In this document: positions 49,669 to 63,181 of the stretch, piece after piece
Position numbering within the stretch: the stretch's first letter is position 1
How the letters are laid out: each line of letters starts with the position of its first letter
Source of the DNA: Macrotrachela quadricornifera
Lineage: Eukaryota; Rotifera; Eurotatoria; Philodinida; Philodinidae
Length of the DNA stretch: 64,000 nucleotides
NCBI GenBank assembly: GCA_022393335.1
Contig: JAJEKB010019927.1
Location: 1 to 64,000, forward strand
Reading direction: 5' to 3'
Made by a program: the position numbers and the translations under genes
The notes under the pieces: model-generated
Database searches by the model: none
Told to the model about the DNA's origin: nothing
The model's input: only the letters and a program-made list of their open reading frames with translations

Positions 49669-50705
49669 AAGTTAATATATAAGATTGATTATTTGTGATT
49701 AAATTCTAAAAACAGAAAATAATATAAAGAGTTTATTTAATTTATAAAATTATATCAAATAAAAGCTAATTTAAAAATACAATAAATTATTTTATTGCAT
49801 ATGTATAATTATTTTTTTAAGCAGTAAAAAATAGCATCTTACATAAAAAAATTTTAGTTAACATTTAAATCGATGAGTTATTCCTAAGAAAGGTAAGTAT
49901 GGATGCTAAATAAGGATGTTTTAGTATTTAACTTACTGATTAAAATAATCGCTCAAATTTAGGATAAAAAATATTGTTGAACCTGAAGCGATGTTATCTA
50001 TAAAAAAAAATAATAAAAAGAATTATAGAATCAAATTCTAACTGAAAATTAGAGATGATTTAAGGATACATCCCTCTTTTTTCAATCCACATCGTCAATA
50101 TTCCAAAATTTGTTGGCAAATAATTCTCGAAAAAAGAAAATGAATGGTTCCTTAAAATCTCTACATTTTTCATTGTTGTAAGAATTTCTGTTTTTTTTTT
50201 GCATAATCAATCAAATGGATTATAAATATGTCATGCAAATTTTATATATTCTATAAGAAGATTTACACAAAATACAAATAGATTTGTTAATAAAATGTAA
50301 ATCAAAGATATTGATAAATATTATCACTAGTTAAAACAACACATTTTATGATAAATTATTTTTATCATGATTTTGCTTTTCTTGTCATTGAGTTTTTTAT
50401 GATCTATTTATAATAAAAAATATTAAATGTTAGATTTTTACGAATATTTTAAACTTTCAATTTGAAATTGAAATTTATTTTTGTTACAGAAGATATAATA
50501 GTTTTTACTTACCAGATTCAAACGTTTTAGATATATAGCGTATCATATCAAGCACGTTTTACTAATTCAATTGTTATATCTCATGTGTTTAAATTATCAA
50601 TTTTCTGTAGAATGTAGAGTAGAAAACGGCAGTAACCGAGAATATCTGACATGGTATCTATAAAATAAATTATTCAAGCTTTTAAAAGGAAAGATATACT
50701 TCAAA
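49669..50705. other. AT-rich intergenic stretch
   Basis: No gene or repeat recognised. Confidence 0.5.
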
Positions 50706-53170
50706 CTATCTAACCGTTGATGTACAATAGCAAATGTTTGAACACAAGTATGTATAAAATGATTGTTGAAGATTTTTAATTGAAAACATAAATTTATCAG
50801 TAAATTTCTGCCAGTTTTGTATTGATTGTTCTATTTTTTTCTGAAAACAATATTTAAAACAATAATTAATAAACAAGAGAAAATCAACAATCTTTACATA
50901 CAATATATATAATTAAACTTAATGAAATATTCTTTATTAATTTTAATAAATACTAATATCGATTCATATATGAAATAATATTATGGATTATGATTTTGTA
51001 AAGCAATATGTATAAATACTCTTTGAATATCTTTTGCATATATAAAATATTCCGTAATCAATAAACTATTAATTTTATTGCATATTTAATGTAAATTATA
51101 TTCCATTTAGTTTAAAAAAATGATCCGATAAATAAAATATACTATTCGAATTAAGTATACCAACAAACACCTTAAAAAAAAGATCAAAACAAAATTTTTT
51201 TTTATTATATATAATTAAATAAAATTATAATTTACTTAATTTAACTATTTTCGGATAAATATAGCTGGATTATATGTAAACAATGATGAATACATAAATT
51301 TCTTCATCTATTTAAATAAATTTAAAGACAAATTATTTTATACAAAAAAAAACATTCACAAACCCTTTTTCTCTTTCATCATCATATGTTAATTGAAATG
51401 GTAATAAACAATATATTATGTATGATTTATAATCTCTGCTATACGGATAAAGTGTATGAACATTACTGTATGTCTATAAATAAAAAACATAATATTATTG
51501 TACAATGTATTAGTTTCTTTGTTAACTAAGAAGGAATATTTTCAGATGTAATACATTCTATAGACTTTAGTAAACTGTGTGTATTGAGATGATCGAATCT
51601 TTTTAGTTTTATGGATGCATATGTCAATAGTATCTCCACCAAATTTCACGAATATACGATTTCTAGAGCTAGACGTACGCCGAATCTAAACCTTGGTCTG
51701 CGTTAGACTCTCAGTTCGGATTCTGAAACTATCGAATGAACTCAGAGTGTCGAATATCTAGATATTCTCGCGACATTCCTTGAGGTATGCGATAAATTAC
51801 AAAAGCAATGCAAGGTTCGAGTGTTTATGAATATGTTGAAGCCTTTTTTCACTGTCTGTAGTCATTGAGTTTTTGAATCATTTATTTTATTATATGTAGA
51901 TTTATCATAACCAATCTAGAAATTCTTTCTTTTCATCTAATTCTACTTCATTTTATCAATTGATTGAAAATAATCGGATTAGAACTTTTGGATATAGAGA
52001 TAAGCTTAAGATACTTAATTAATTAGTAAAACCTCAAGAAATCTGTAGAAAACTTTTTTGTCAAACTGCTTAGAATTACAAATAGTAATTTCATTAGAAT
52101 TAGAGATCATTTTTGAGCAGTCTGGTTAAGATATTGTAGGCATATCCATCTACAAAAATCAATAGCATTTCACCTTCTAAGATCTACAAAATCCGCCACG
52201 TTTCGATTAGAAAATGTTCAGATATCCGGGACATTCTTTCCTTAGTTTTTCAGATATTTAAATTTCTACTGCATAAACAATTATAATAAGACACAAGAGA
52301 TATTGTAATAAATATTTCACGTGTATTACGAGCGAAGATTAATTTTAAAAGGTAAAAGAATAATCTGTAATAAAAAACTCGTAGTCCTAGAGGATATAAA
52401 CGACTTTTCAGAATTTATCTATTTATATCTGTATTTTTAATGAAATTTATTATTGGAGTATTTGATGGATTTATTAATTTATATCAGCTGCAAAATCTCG
52501 TCTTGTTTCATGTTCAACAAAATTCTAAAGAGCAAATAAGAAAAATAATTTCCTTTCAAATCACAATAAACATCCTGTTCAAATAAACTATCGAAATTTT
52601 AATGTTATTGTTGATCAAATAAATTTTCTTTTATACATGCAACACGATGTAAATCATGCTCAATAGTCGAGAGGATGGAAAATGTTCTCAAACTTTTTCT
52701 AACTTGGAAGCAAAAATCCGTTCATATCTTGCTGCGATTTATTTCCGTGGGAACTTTATTATCCTTAAGAATAATAACTGAATCAAAAAAAATCCTTTTT
52801 TTTAATATAAATTAAGATAAATAAATGTATATATACCTGAATCTATTGCAATTACTGCTTTATATATTTGTATTTGTAACCATGATTTAGCTTCAGTTTC
52901 AAGTTTATGTTGATCTTCAATAGACATGTAATGTAAGAACTATATAAAATCATTCTATATTTATTAATATGTATGCGTATTAGAGAATAGAAAATCTAAC
53001 TAATATGTAAGAAATATCCGGTTGAAATGGAAAAAATTTCTTTTGAAATTGTGTACCAAGTAATTTAATAAGAATCTGACGATGTTGGAGATTATTAAAT
53101 TGTTAATATATTCTTTTTACTAAAGCAGATTTAAAAATATCGAGAATCTAATTTAATATATAAATATTTA
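50706..53170 (-). other. Unresolved exon-like fragments, possible gene or relic
   Basis: Several minus-strand segments look like exons with splice signals. One at about 52838-52937 reads MSIEDQHKLETEAKSWLQ. A segment at about 52995-53080 reads LLGTQFQKKFFPFQPDISY. One at 52485-52545 reads NFVEHETRRDFAADI before a stop. One at 51361-51474 contains HTLYPYSRDYKSYI. One at about 50706-50840 contains QNWQKFTDKFMFSIKNLQQS. The first part can be kept open only by assuming extra short introns, since it otherwise has an in-frame TAA near 53100. No complete phase-consistent model was found and the family was not recognised. It may be a many-exon gene, or the remains of one. Confidence 0.3.
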
Positions 53171-53326
53171 AATAAAAATTTATATTTTAAAAGATAAAAA
53201 ATTTACTTTTTACTATGGACTTTTAGGTAAATATGGTTGTTGATAAATTGAATGAAGCCATTAAATATGAGATGGTAAATATTTTGGATTATTTGTTATT
53301 GTTCTTTTTTATGTTTTTTTTTTCTT

Positions 53327-53349
<23 letters not shown>

Positions 53350-53357
<8 letters not shown>

Positions 53358-55535
53358 AATTTGATGCAAAACAATATTTATGTGTTATATCAATATATTC
53401 ATTTTCATGAACAACACTATCACTATGTGTTCGACAACGTGATACACATAGATCAAATGTTGTTGATAAATATGAAAGAAGTAATTTTGTTTTTAAATTA
53501 CGAGAATGAATATAATTTTGAAGATAAATACGCTAAATAAAAAAAGAAAACTTATTAAGAAAAATAATTAATTAATTATATAAATAATATACATTATCAG
53601 ATTTAAGACAACAAGATATACAATGTTCAAATAAATTACAGCAATGAGTAGTCGATGAACAAGTATCACAGATATATGGACCAACAATAGATGAAGATGT
53701 TGTTTGACAACAACCACTTGTCTTCTCTATATGACGACGTTCACAAAGATAACCTAAATATTTATATATAGAAAATTTTTCAATAAAGTAGTCTGTCTTA
53801 TGTATTTAAATATTGTAATGAAATAGAAGTAAATCATGTTGAATTAACGAAAAAAATATATAATATAAATGATATATATGATCTTAAAATTTAGAGAATG
53901 ATATTATCAAAAATATTTATATTAGTATAAAATATCTTCATAGGAAAGTATTGATTTGTATGATTTAGAAAGAAAAGTATCAACATCTTTTTGTTTGAGT
54001 ATTATTTATTATTTTGTGAAATGTACGTATTTTATGAAAGAAAAAAAGAGAGTATAAGGTTTAAAGTGAAATTTCGCGACTTCAATTTCCTACTTCTCGT
54101 TAAAAACTTGTGCAATCAAAGAAACAATCAAGGGTTACATTTTCGTAGAAAAGAGAGGGATGTTTATTTAAAAACAGTTTCCTATAGGGACCGAGAGATA
54201 CATCTCATCTTACCAAAATATAGTACATAATAATTATAGCTCTTTTATTAGATCATCTTGGTTTATAATGAATAGGATATATCAGTTCCATATTTTCTCT
54301 CTGGATATATGACCTCCTCATTATGTCAATTAGGACAAATATTTTGAATAAGTTTTTCTTCATTCATCCTAGTACTACAAATAGAATCATGGATAAACTT
54401 CTAGCTAGTTCATATTTCGAAAGGCAAATAAACATACTAACTATGATATATTTAAATATTTGATGTGCACTGTTATCTTTTAAGTAACTCTAGAACGCTA
54501 GTGTTTAGACATTTACAGATTTCATCCTTTGAAAGAATGAAATGAGAGACGAGAAGCTGTATAAAAATGAGTGTATTCAATAAGTTATATCTCGGCTAGT
54601 TCACAATAAACTTATTGGAAACAATTAATAAAATCCGTAATTTTAGTTTTTATTACAGTTTTTCAAACAAGAAAACTTCAAGATTTTATCTTACTGAGTT
54701 TAACTAATGGAGAGGTACCTTCCTACTGAATATTGAACGTCTGAATTATTTATCTTTCCAGATGAAATATCAACAATAGATATACTTTTTTGTAGATTTC
54801 AGCCAAATTTGAACGTGGAGATAATAGACACTTCTGTGAACCGTAAATGTCTATATAGATTCTCACTTCCTTCACATCAGTCTTTTGAATAGTGAAAACC
54901 ACCGATCTGCAGATCCTTGCATACTGATATTATTCAAAAAACCAATGGAACACATTATATTTCTACATAGACAGTAATTATTTATATTTAGCTGATTTAA
55001 TTTTAATACAATCGTATGAAGCGCCTTTATAATTTCATAATTCACAAACGAAAAACCAGAATAATAGCTTTCATATAATGCACTTTATATAATATTGGAT
55101 GTAAGAATCAATTTTATCAAAAAAATTTTTCAAATTATTCAAAACTCTCACCATTTTCTAGGACATAATTTATGAATCATATCTTGACAGTTTTCTCAAC
55201 TAACAATGTCATATTTAAGTCAATATTGAAATATAATAATACCTTTACTATCAACAACAAATGATTGTTTTCCCTGAGCAAAATGTTGACATTTAGATAT
55301 GGCTTTATCATCCACTAAAATCGCTTGTTCTAAATCATTTAGATTTGTTTTTGGTGTTGGATGAATAAAACGATTAATAATTAATTTCTAAATAATTTTT
55401 ATAAATAAGTATAAATAATATATATAAACATATCTTTCATACATATCTTTGCCACCAACGCCATGAATAAATTCCAATAAAAATAAAAATTAAACCAATA
55501 ACTAATAAAACAATTTGTTTAAAATAAATTCTCAT
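53350..55535 (-). CDS. SPRING1: SPRING, SREBP-pathway regulator (C12orf49 homologue)
   Basis: Golgi membrane protein needed for sterol-regulated SREBP activation in vertebrates through SCAP and site-1 protease. Four exons (55443-55535, 55243-55387, 53593-53753, 53350-53532) give 193 residues (human 205). A short N-terminus leads to a membrane anchor (about 6-24). The conserved lumenal part includes CQHFAQGK, GYLCERRH, GCC, YICDTC, THCCNLFEHCISCCL, LCVSRCRTHSDSVVHENEY and KYCF. This cysteine pattern matches human SPRING almost position by position. A long intron (53754-55242) holds no gene. A TTTAG acceptor lies 11 nt before the ATG. Whether SREBP control works the same way in this animal is inference. 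Confidence 0.92.
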
Positions 55536-55881
55536 TGAAATATTTTCTAAAGTTAAAAAGGTATATTCAGTTGTTTATATATTTTTTTTATAGTTAACAT
55601 ATATTGCATTGTTAAAGTTTTTTGCTTTATTTTTATAATGAAGATCATAAAAGAATAAATAGATATATAATAGAGCACAGAGAATAGAAGAAGAAATAAA
55701 AGAGAAAAAAAAAAACGATTTTGCTATACACATAAATATATACGCGAAAGAAAAAAGACATTTATGGAATAATCAAAAAAGAAAATGAAAAGAAAGATAG
55801 GATATGGAATGGTAGAACGCTCACAAGAAAAGAATAGGTTAAAAGATTTGAAAGTCACCGGAAATAAAAAGACATAGAAAA
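55536..55881. other. Short intergenic gap
   Basis: 346 bp between SPRING and the kinase 3' end, rich in A runs; nothing else seen. It must hold the 3' UTR of the kinase and upstream DNA of SPRING. Confidence 0.5.
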
Positions 55882-58800
55882 TCAAAGTAATTCGTCGACA
55901 ATAGCATCGTTAAATGATAAATTTGCATAAGCATGTTGTTGAGAATTGTTTCCAGTGTTATTAATTGAAGATTTTTTTTTATTATTATGACGTTTTCGTG
56001 TTGATAATGATGATGTTAATTCTTCACTTGATGAATGTCCATCATTATTTGAACGATCAGAATGAAAATAATATGTATCATTTGTTGTATTTATTGTACT
56101 TAATGTACTAAAATTTGTTGCTAAACCAGCTGAACCAACAGCACGACGTGAAGGTGATGGTTGAGATTGTTCTTTTAATGTTGAATCAATTACGGGTTTT
56201 GATGGAATAGTTAAATCTATTAATTGAGAATTTGGTGATGATGTTGATTGAGATGAAGTTGGTGATATAGCATTAGTTTTATTTGTAGCCATTGAACGTT
56301 GTTGTTGTTTTGTTGTTAGTTTTGTTTTAAATGGTGCATTTGTAAAAACATCTTTTGATGTTGATGACTGATTATTTGGATTAGTATTATTAATACTCGG
56401 GGGATAAGATTCGGAATGTGGAAGTTTTTGTTTTGATATACCAAAATTATATGCTGTTGATGCTGAATCGACTACTAGAAAAGAATAGAAAAAAAAATTT
56501 TATGTCAATAATATTTCAAGGTTTCATTTGATCATTACGTATTCATTTTTACAACATGACATGTTTTTTTTTCTTTTTTCTCTTTTTCTTACGTTTATAA
56601 ATAATTCATATTATAGCTTTCTTTCTGTAATTTTCTGAATATCAAATATTTATTCTATTCTATTCTATTTCATATACATGTAAAAATATCGAATTATTTA
56701 TTTAAATACGTATTCATATATTTTTCTATAGAAACAGATTTATTGAATTAAGGAAAAACTATGCATGATATTAAATAGAATGTAAATGCTTTGATTTATA
56801 TACTTTAATCTGTAATTATTAAAGAAAATTTGTAGAATTAAAGTGTAGGAATAATATTTTAAATATAATCGAAAGAGAATATTTACAATTTCTCATAAGA
56901 TGATATACTCTACTTAATGACTCTCGTTCCCTTCATAGTTTTCTTTTTTTACATCATACATAATTATATAGAGAAATCAAAAACAAATTATATAAGTTTT
57001 TTTGCCAGAATGTTTCAGTAATTAAATCGAATAAATTCAGTAACTAATAGTTCTTCTGTATGAATGTGCATAATTGTCTGTACATCCTTTTTCATTGACA
57101 TAATACTTGTGATTCTTAGAAACATACTGGTAACATCGAATTTGTAAGACTATTTACGTTTCATTTTTTATCAAATATATCTATAACAATTTTTGGATTG
57201 AATCATAGTATGATTTTATGTAGAATTTCCAACATTATAAATTCAATCCTATTACAAGAATATGATATCGTAAAATGTATTTCAACAAATATTTTTTCTT
57301 ACGTAACATTAGTTGTTCATTTATAACAATTATTTATCGCAATGACTCTATATCCAAGTATTAATCCCTATTTGTTCTATTCTTTTTCGTTAATTTTAAC
57401 TCCTGTTCAAATATTTAAAACTAGAACTACTATTTCGTCATCAATTAAGATAACTAAATAATGAAATTCATGAATAATAAGTATATCTATTTACCACTAT
57501 TGCCAGAATTTGTTTCTTGTCTTTGATAAGGTGCAAATGCACTAAGTCTTTTTCCAATGACAATACTAGTTGGATCAAATGATAAAATATTAGATGTAGT
57601 TATTGTATCAATGTTAGTAGATGAATTTTGAGGAGGTAATTGTGATATATGTTTATTTATTGGTGAACGATGAGGATGATGAAAAGGTGCATGAAGAAAT
57701 GGATTATCATTATCAATAAGAGAAGAATTTGTTTGATTATTTTGCTCATTTAATATACGTTTTGTATCATTCGATGAATTTGTTTTTGAATTTGTGGTAA
57801 AAAGATTAAATAATTTTGTTGTTGGATCTGAATTAATAAAAGAATAAATATACATATATATGTAGAATAAAAAAAGATTGAAAAATAAAATAGAATTTTA
57901 ATTTAAATAAAAGCTAAGGGTGTAAGAATCATAAGAATATTAAATAGTGGAGTAAATTTACTTTTGTTTTTATATTTAGTTTCAAAACCAAGTTATATTT
58001 TCTACAAAATGTTTTTAGAATATTTAAAAATGATTTTATTTTTTATTTTAAATAATTAATTAATTTTTTTTTAAAACAACTTACTAGATGAATTTTTTGT
58101 AGTAGAATAAGTTGGTTCATTATTATTATCATCATCATCATCATCAGAATCTTGAAAATGTTCATATTGTTGTTCTTTATGACGTGATGTCATAAAAAGA
58201 CTACTACTAATATTTGTTTTATTTGTATTTATTGTCTGATTAGGTATATTATTATCATCATCAGAATCTTCATTAATAAGTTGATCAAATCCAACATTAT
58301 TACTATCATTATTATTGTCATGATCATTATCATCATCATCATCATCATCAGAATCACTTTCATCATTTGAATCATTATTCATAGAAATAGGATTTTCATT
58401 AGAAAGTGTTAATGATTCTTTACGTTTGTATGGTGATGAAATAACTGTAGATTCATCTTGTTGTTGTTGTTGTGGTTGTTGTTGTTGATGAGAACAACGT
58501 TCAATTAAACGTTTAACAAGATTTTTATTTGTTGTACTAGGAGATGAAATATTTTTTTCTGCCTCCTCCGTTGATGGATGATGATTTGAACGTAATGGTG
58601 TTAATGATGATTGAACTTTTTTCTTGTTTTTCTAAAAATAGAATTTATTGAAAAGATAATTATTTTATAATGATAGATTAACTAAACATACTTGATTTGT
58701 TTTATCATTATTTTCATTATCATCTGATAATGATGATGATGTTTGTTCATCATCAGATTTTAATTGTGAATTAATTGTATATGTTTTAGCAAATAGACGA

Positions 58801-61568
58801 TCATCTTCATTTAAAATAAGACTTTCTCGTGATTTAACATTTTCCGTTGAATGATTATGTACTTTTAATTTATTTAAATTTGTTGCTAATGCATTAGCAT
58901 CATCATCATCATCGTCATCTGATGCTTCACCAATAAAAAGTACTTCTTGTTGTTGTTTTACAGATGAATCAATTGAATGGCGACGATCAAACGATGAAGT
59001 ATGTTCAACGGAGGAGGCTTGTTGAAAAGACGATTGATTATTCGTTGGACTTATTGTTTGAGATGCACTACGTCGATGTTGATGATGACTTGTTATTGTC
59101 GGTAATTGTGTATTATTTGAAGTAGAAATAGAAGAAGAAGGTGGAGGAGGAAATACTTGTTGTTGTAAAGTAAGACCAGATGCAACGGATATTGATGCTG
59201 GTGGTGATGGCCGTGCGCGAGAAACATTTCGTTCTTGTGTTGCTGTTGTTTTTGGTGTTGTTGTCATATTTGGAATATTAGTTAAACTAAGAGCATGTGT
59301 CGGAAATTGAGAAAAATCATCGTCAAACATTAATTGTGCTGCTGAACCTGATCGTTGATGAGAAGATCGAGATTGTGTAGTTGCTGATGGTGTGATTGGA
59401 GTTGGAGCTGGTGCTGGAGGTAATGGTTGCAATTGTGGTTGTAGTTGTGGTTGCGGCTGCGGTAGCGGTTGTGGTGGTGGAACAACAACAGCTGTCGATC
59501 GTTGTGTTGTTTGATTAAAATTAATGAGAGAACCTGATAGTGGTACCATACCACGAGGACGTTCACGTGGATTAACTGCTGTACCAAGAGTAGACATTTC
59601 ATCAGAAATATTTGTTGATGTAGTTTTTGCATTTGCTAAAGCAATAGCTCTTTGATGACGAGATTCACTATCTGTTAATGGCATTGATATTGTATTTAAA
59701 TCTGGAAATTTTGATTGATATCGGTTTGGAATTGGACAGTCAATACCGAGTAATTTATATGTTATAAAGGAAACCTTAAATAGATAAAAGTTTATTTTTT
59801 TTAATAAGAATAATTATAGATTATTGATATTTATAATCGGGAAAAAGTTTACGGAAATGGAAGTGAATAAAATAAAGAATGAAGTTTAGTCATTGGGATT
59901 TTTCAAAAAAAAGAAATAGATGAAAACAAATTATTTAGTGAAATATATATATATATATACCTGCCAAATATCTGGTCGTTTATTAATATCAATTTCTAAC
60001 ATATATCGAACTAATATATTTAATTCTCTGCTATAAACTTGTGACATATCATCTGGTATTACAAATGTTCCATTTTGTATTGCTAAAATACTATCACCAA
60101 ATGGCATTATATTATACATAAGTTTATATAGAAGACAACCCATTGCCCATATATCTGCTTTTAATGTTATAGGTAATCGGCTATATAAATCAATCATTTC
60201 AGGTGCACGGTAAGATAATGTTGTATAACGTTGAACTTCTTCTTCAAGTTGTTGAATAACAGTTGTAGTTAATTGATTTAATTGATATTGTTGATGTTCA
60301 TTTGTTGTTGAAGATGGAAGCATAATAGCTGAACCAAAATCACATAAAACAAATGATTGATGAGAATCAATAAGAATATTCTCTAATTTAATATCACGAT
60401 GTAATATTGGTTGAGGACGACGATAATGACATGCACCTACAGCATTACATATATCGGCAAATATGCGTAATATTTGACGTTCATTTAAATGTATACCATT
60501 ACTACGTTGTTCATTTAGACGAGTCTAAATCAACAAAATAATTATCTTGATTATTTATTTAACTCAGAAGTAACATATACATTTTGAATTCTTTCAATAG
60601 ATTTTACATTATTCAATTAAAAAAAAGAAACAAAACAGAAATCAATTTGATAATAGAAGACATCGGTATTTCTTTTTCTACAAATCGTTGTCACGCTACA
60701 GTGACAATATCTTTTTAAGAATCATTATAACATTGCATCAATTTCCACCGGATTTGAATGTCTACAACTCTAATAGCTAGAATCTTAATGAATCTAATGG
60801 ATTCAATGTAGCTCTGCTAAATTATTAGTGTAACGGAAGAGATTGTAGATTAATTTCCTGAGAATTATCTTGACAATGACAGATTTCTAACTATGACAGT
60901 CATTTATGCTCTAAGGCAACTGAATGGATGAAATTTGCGATTAATTTGATACTATCTTTCCTTTATAAAAAGTAACAAAATTTCAATTTATGAACTACTT
61001 TATAGCAAATATTCTATTTGATATATACACAAAATCATTCAATTTCTTTCAATATTTTTTTTTCTCTTATATAACTTACAATTAAAGCTCCATTTGAACA
61101 ATATTCCGTTAATAAAAGTATTTCATAAATAGCATCTTCTTCATTATCATCAACATCATTATTAGTTAAATTTTTTTTTTGTATATTTGTTTGTATTGGT
61201 GGTGATAAACGTTGTATAGATGAATCAATATATTTAACAATATTTGTATGTGATGAAAATTCTTTTAATATTGATATTTCACGTTGGCATACAATTAAAT
61301 CTCGTTCATTATTAACATACATTCGTTTTAATGCATAACGTTGTTGATGAATTGAACGAACAAGAAAAACAAAAGCAAAACCACCTTGTCCAAGAATATC
61401 TTCAACAATAACTTGATGCTGATTTATTGTTAAGATCTTTCCTATATATGATGTTATATCAGCATTTGTATTCGTTGAATTTATTGTTGATGATTGATTT
61501 AAATTGTTCGAATTTATTATTTGATGATTTAATGATGATGATTGATTATAATTTGAACGTGTAGGCAT
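55882..61568 (-). CDS. AAK1/BIKE-type (NAK family) protein kinase
   Basis: Numb-associated kinase family; members phosphorylate clathrin adaptors and control endocytosis. Six exons (61080-61568, 59961-60524, 58692-59774, 58085-58631, 57495-57827, 55882-56474) give 1202 residues. An Asn/Ser-rich leader precedes the kinase domain (about 45-335): GQGGFAFVF loop, YALKRM lysine, ILHRDIKLEN, LCDFGSA, TLSYRAPEM and KADIWAMGCLLYKL, followed by the conserved KRPDIWQVSFITYKLLG. The activation site is intact. The long tail is low-complexity, with Pro/Gln repeats, Asp and Gln runs, and short DDDFSQF and DNPFLHAPF segments that could bind endocytic adaptors. The last 130 residues end YANLSFNDAIVDELL. AAK1 and BMP2K cannot be separated here. 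The E2 gene lies upstream on the same strand, its stop 241 bp from this ATG. Confidence 0.94.
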
Positions 61569-61809
61569 TGTTTGTTTGTTTGTTTGTTTTTTAGAAATTA
61601 ATGTTTAAAAAAAATGAAAATTATTTGTATATAAACGAGCGGGCAGTGCTTGAATGAGCACGCTCGCACGTTTTGTACATCTAGAATGAATCAATATTAT
61701 TTATTTTTTCTATACATTATTAAGAAATGAGCAATAAGAAAAAAGAAAAACAAAAATTTTTTTAGTAACAAATAAAAAGCTAGCTGTTAAATATAATAAA
61801 TGAAAATAT

Positions 61810-62564
61810 TCATTCATTAGTTGTACTTTCATGTTCTTGATCAATGGATGTTATTGAAGATATTTTATCATTTGTTTGTACTTGTTCATCAGTTATTTTT
61901 AAATCATTATTTATTTGATCATTTATAATTGATTCTTCTACTAATTTACGTACTTTTGATTCATATAAACGACGATTTTCTACAAATAATTTAGCTGCTT
62001 CATTATTAGCTGGAGAATTTGGATTTGGATCATTTAATAATGAACGTATAGATGTTAATATAGCAGATACATCATATGTTGGACTCCAATTTCGTTGTAA
62101 AATATCTAAACATATACTACCATCAGCATATACTAAATATTTAAAAAATAGAATACTAAGAAAATTTTATATTAAAATAAATATACATACCATTTGGATG
62201 GAACATTTTACATGTAAATCGAACATTAGGTGGTGTCAATGGATAAGTATCTACAATAAATTTCTATGTCAAAAACAAAAGAAGCCTCGTTTTTCTATAT
62301 TAGTAATACCTGAAAATTCTAGTCTTAAAGTGAATAATCCATCTTCATAACATGTATCAACTGGTCCATCAATTAAAGCATTCCATACACTCATATCATT
62401 ATCAACCGGTGTTGCATCAATACCTTTAAAAATATAGATATATAATTATTTTTTTTTTTATTTAATAATTTCGTATAATAAATAACTAAACCTGGTAACT
62501 CTTCAGTACGAATTTTTTGTAAATCTTTATATAAACGTCTATGACTGGTATTTGAATTTGACAT
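61810..62564 (-). CDS. UBE2A: RAD6/UBE2A-B-type ubiquitin-conjugating enzyme
   Basis: E2 enzyme that carries ubiquitin as a thioester, known for histone H2B and PCNA ubiquitination. Exons 62492-62564, 62310-62423, 62191-62250 and 61810-62132 give 189 residues. [17 protein letters not shown] holds the HPN motif and the active Cys90, and [18 protein letters not shown] and DPNPNSPAN are RAD6 signatures. After the E2 fold (about 150 residues) there is an extra, mostly acidic/polar tail of about 40 residues, not found in human UBE2A/B (152 residues) but reminiscent of the acidic tail of yeast Rad6. Introns are 50-70 bp. It lies upstream of the kinase on the same strand. Confidence 0.95.
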
Positions 62565-63181
62565 AATATTTTATATTCTTTTTCCTTTTTTTAATCTTAA
62601 TTTAAATGAATTATTAATACATGACTTATTAGTTAGATTTTAATTGAAAATTAAGAAATCTAGAAAAGTCTATATGATTTATTTAAGTAAAAGAAAAAGA
62701 CAAACAGTTGAAGAAGTAGAAAAAAAAACTGATTGTATGTACAACCAGCTGACAAATGTCATCAGTGTGGTGAAATAATTTGAGATGATATAATTGAAAG
62801 AAAATTATAGAAAACTAACGCAAGAAAAAAAATAATATATATCATATGTCATCAGAAAATTTTTGTAATAATAATAATAAGCTTTTTAAGAAATTAATAC
62901 ATATAGAGATCGCCACGTATTTTGATAAAAGATGAATGGATATATGAATCCAGCAATAAAAAGAATTAATAGAAACAAATAAATAAACAAGAAATAGAAT
63001 GATTTATTTTATGAATGTAGAGCGCTCTCTATACTTTTTCCTTTAGATTCTATTGGTTTATCTATTGCCATATTGTTTACAAGTGACCATACATGAAAAC
63101 AAGACATAAAATATCGTTTCTCATTATTTTATTTTTATAATTTTTAGATTTATTTGTTTCATAGCATATCTTAAATTAGAC
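62565..63181. promoter_or_regulatory. Divergent promoter region
   Basis: 617 bp between the outward-facing E2 and mitochondrial-protein genes. AT-rich; AAATTAG ends 2 nt before the plus-strand ATG and may be a splice acceptor. Confidence 0.4.

Noticed and set aside
59330..59632. Second open frame on the minus strand
   Set aside because: Shadow frame of the low-complexity Pro/Gln part of the AAK1-type kinase.
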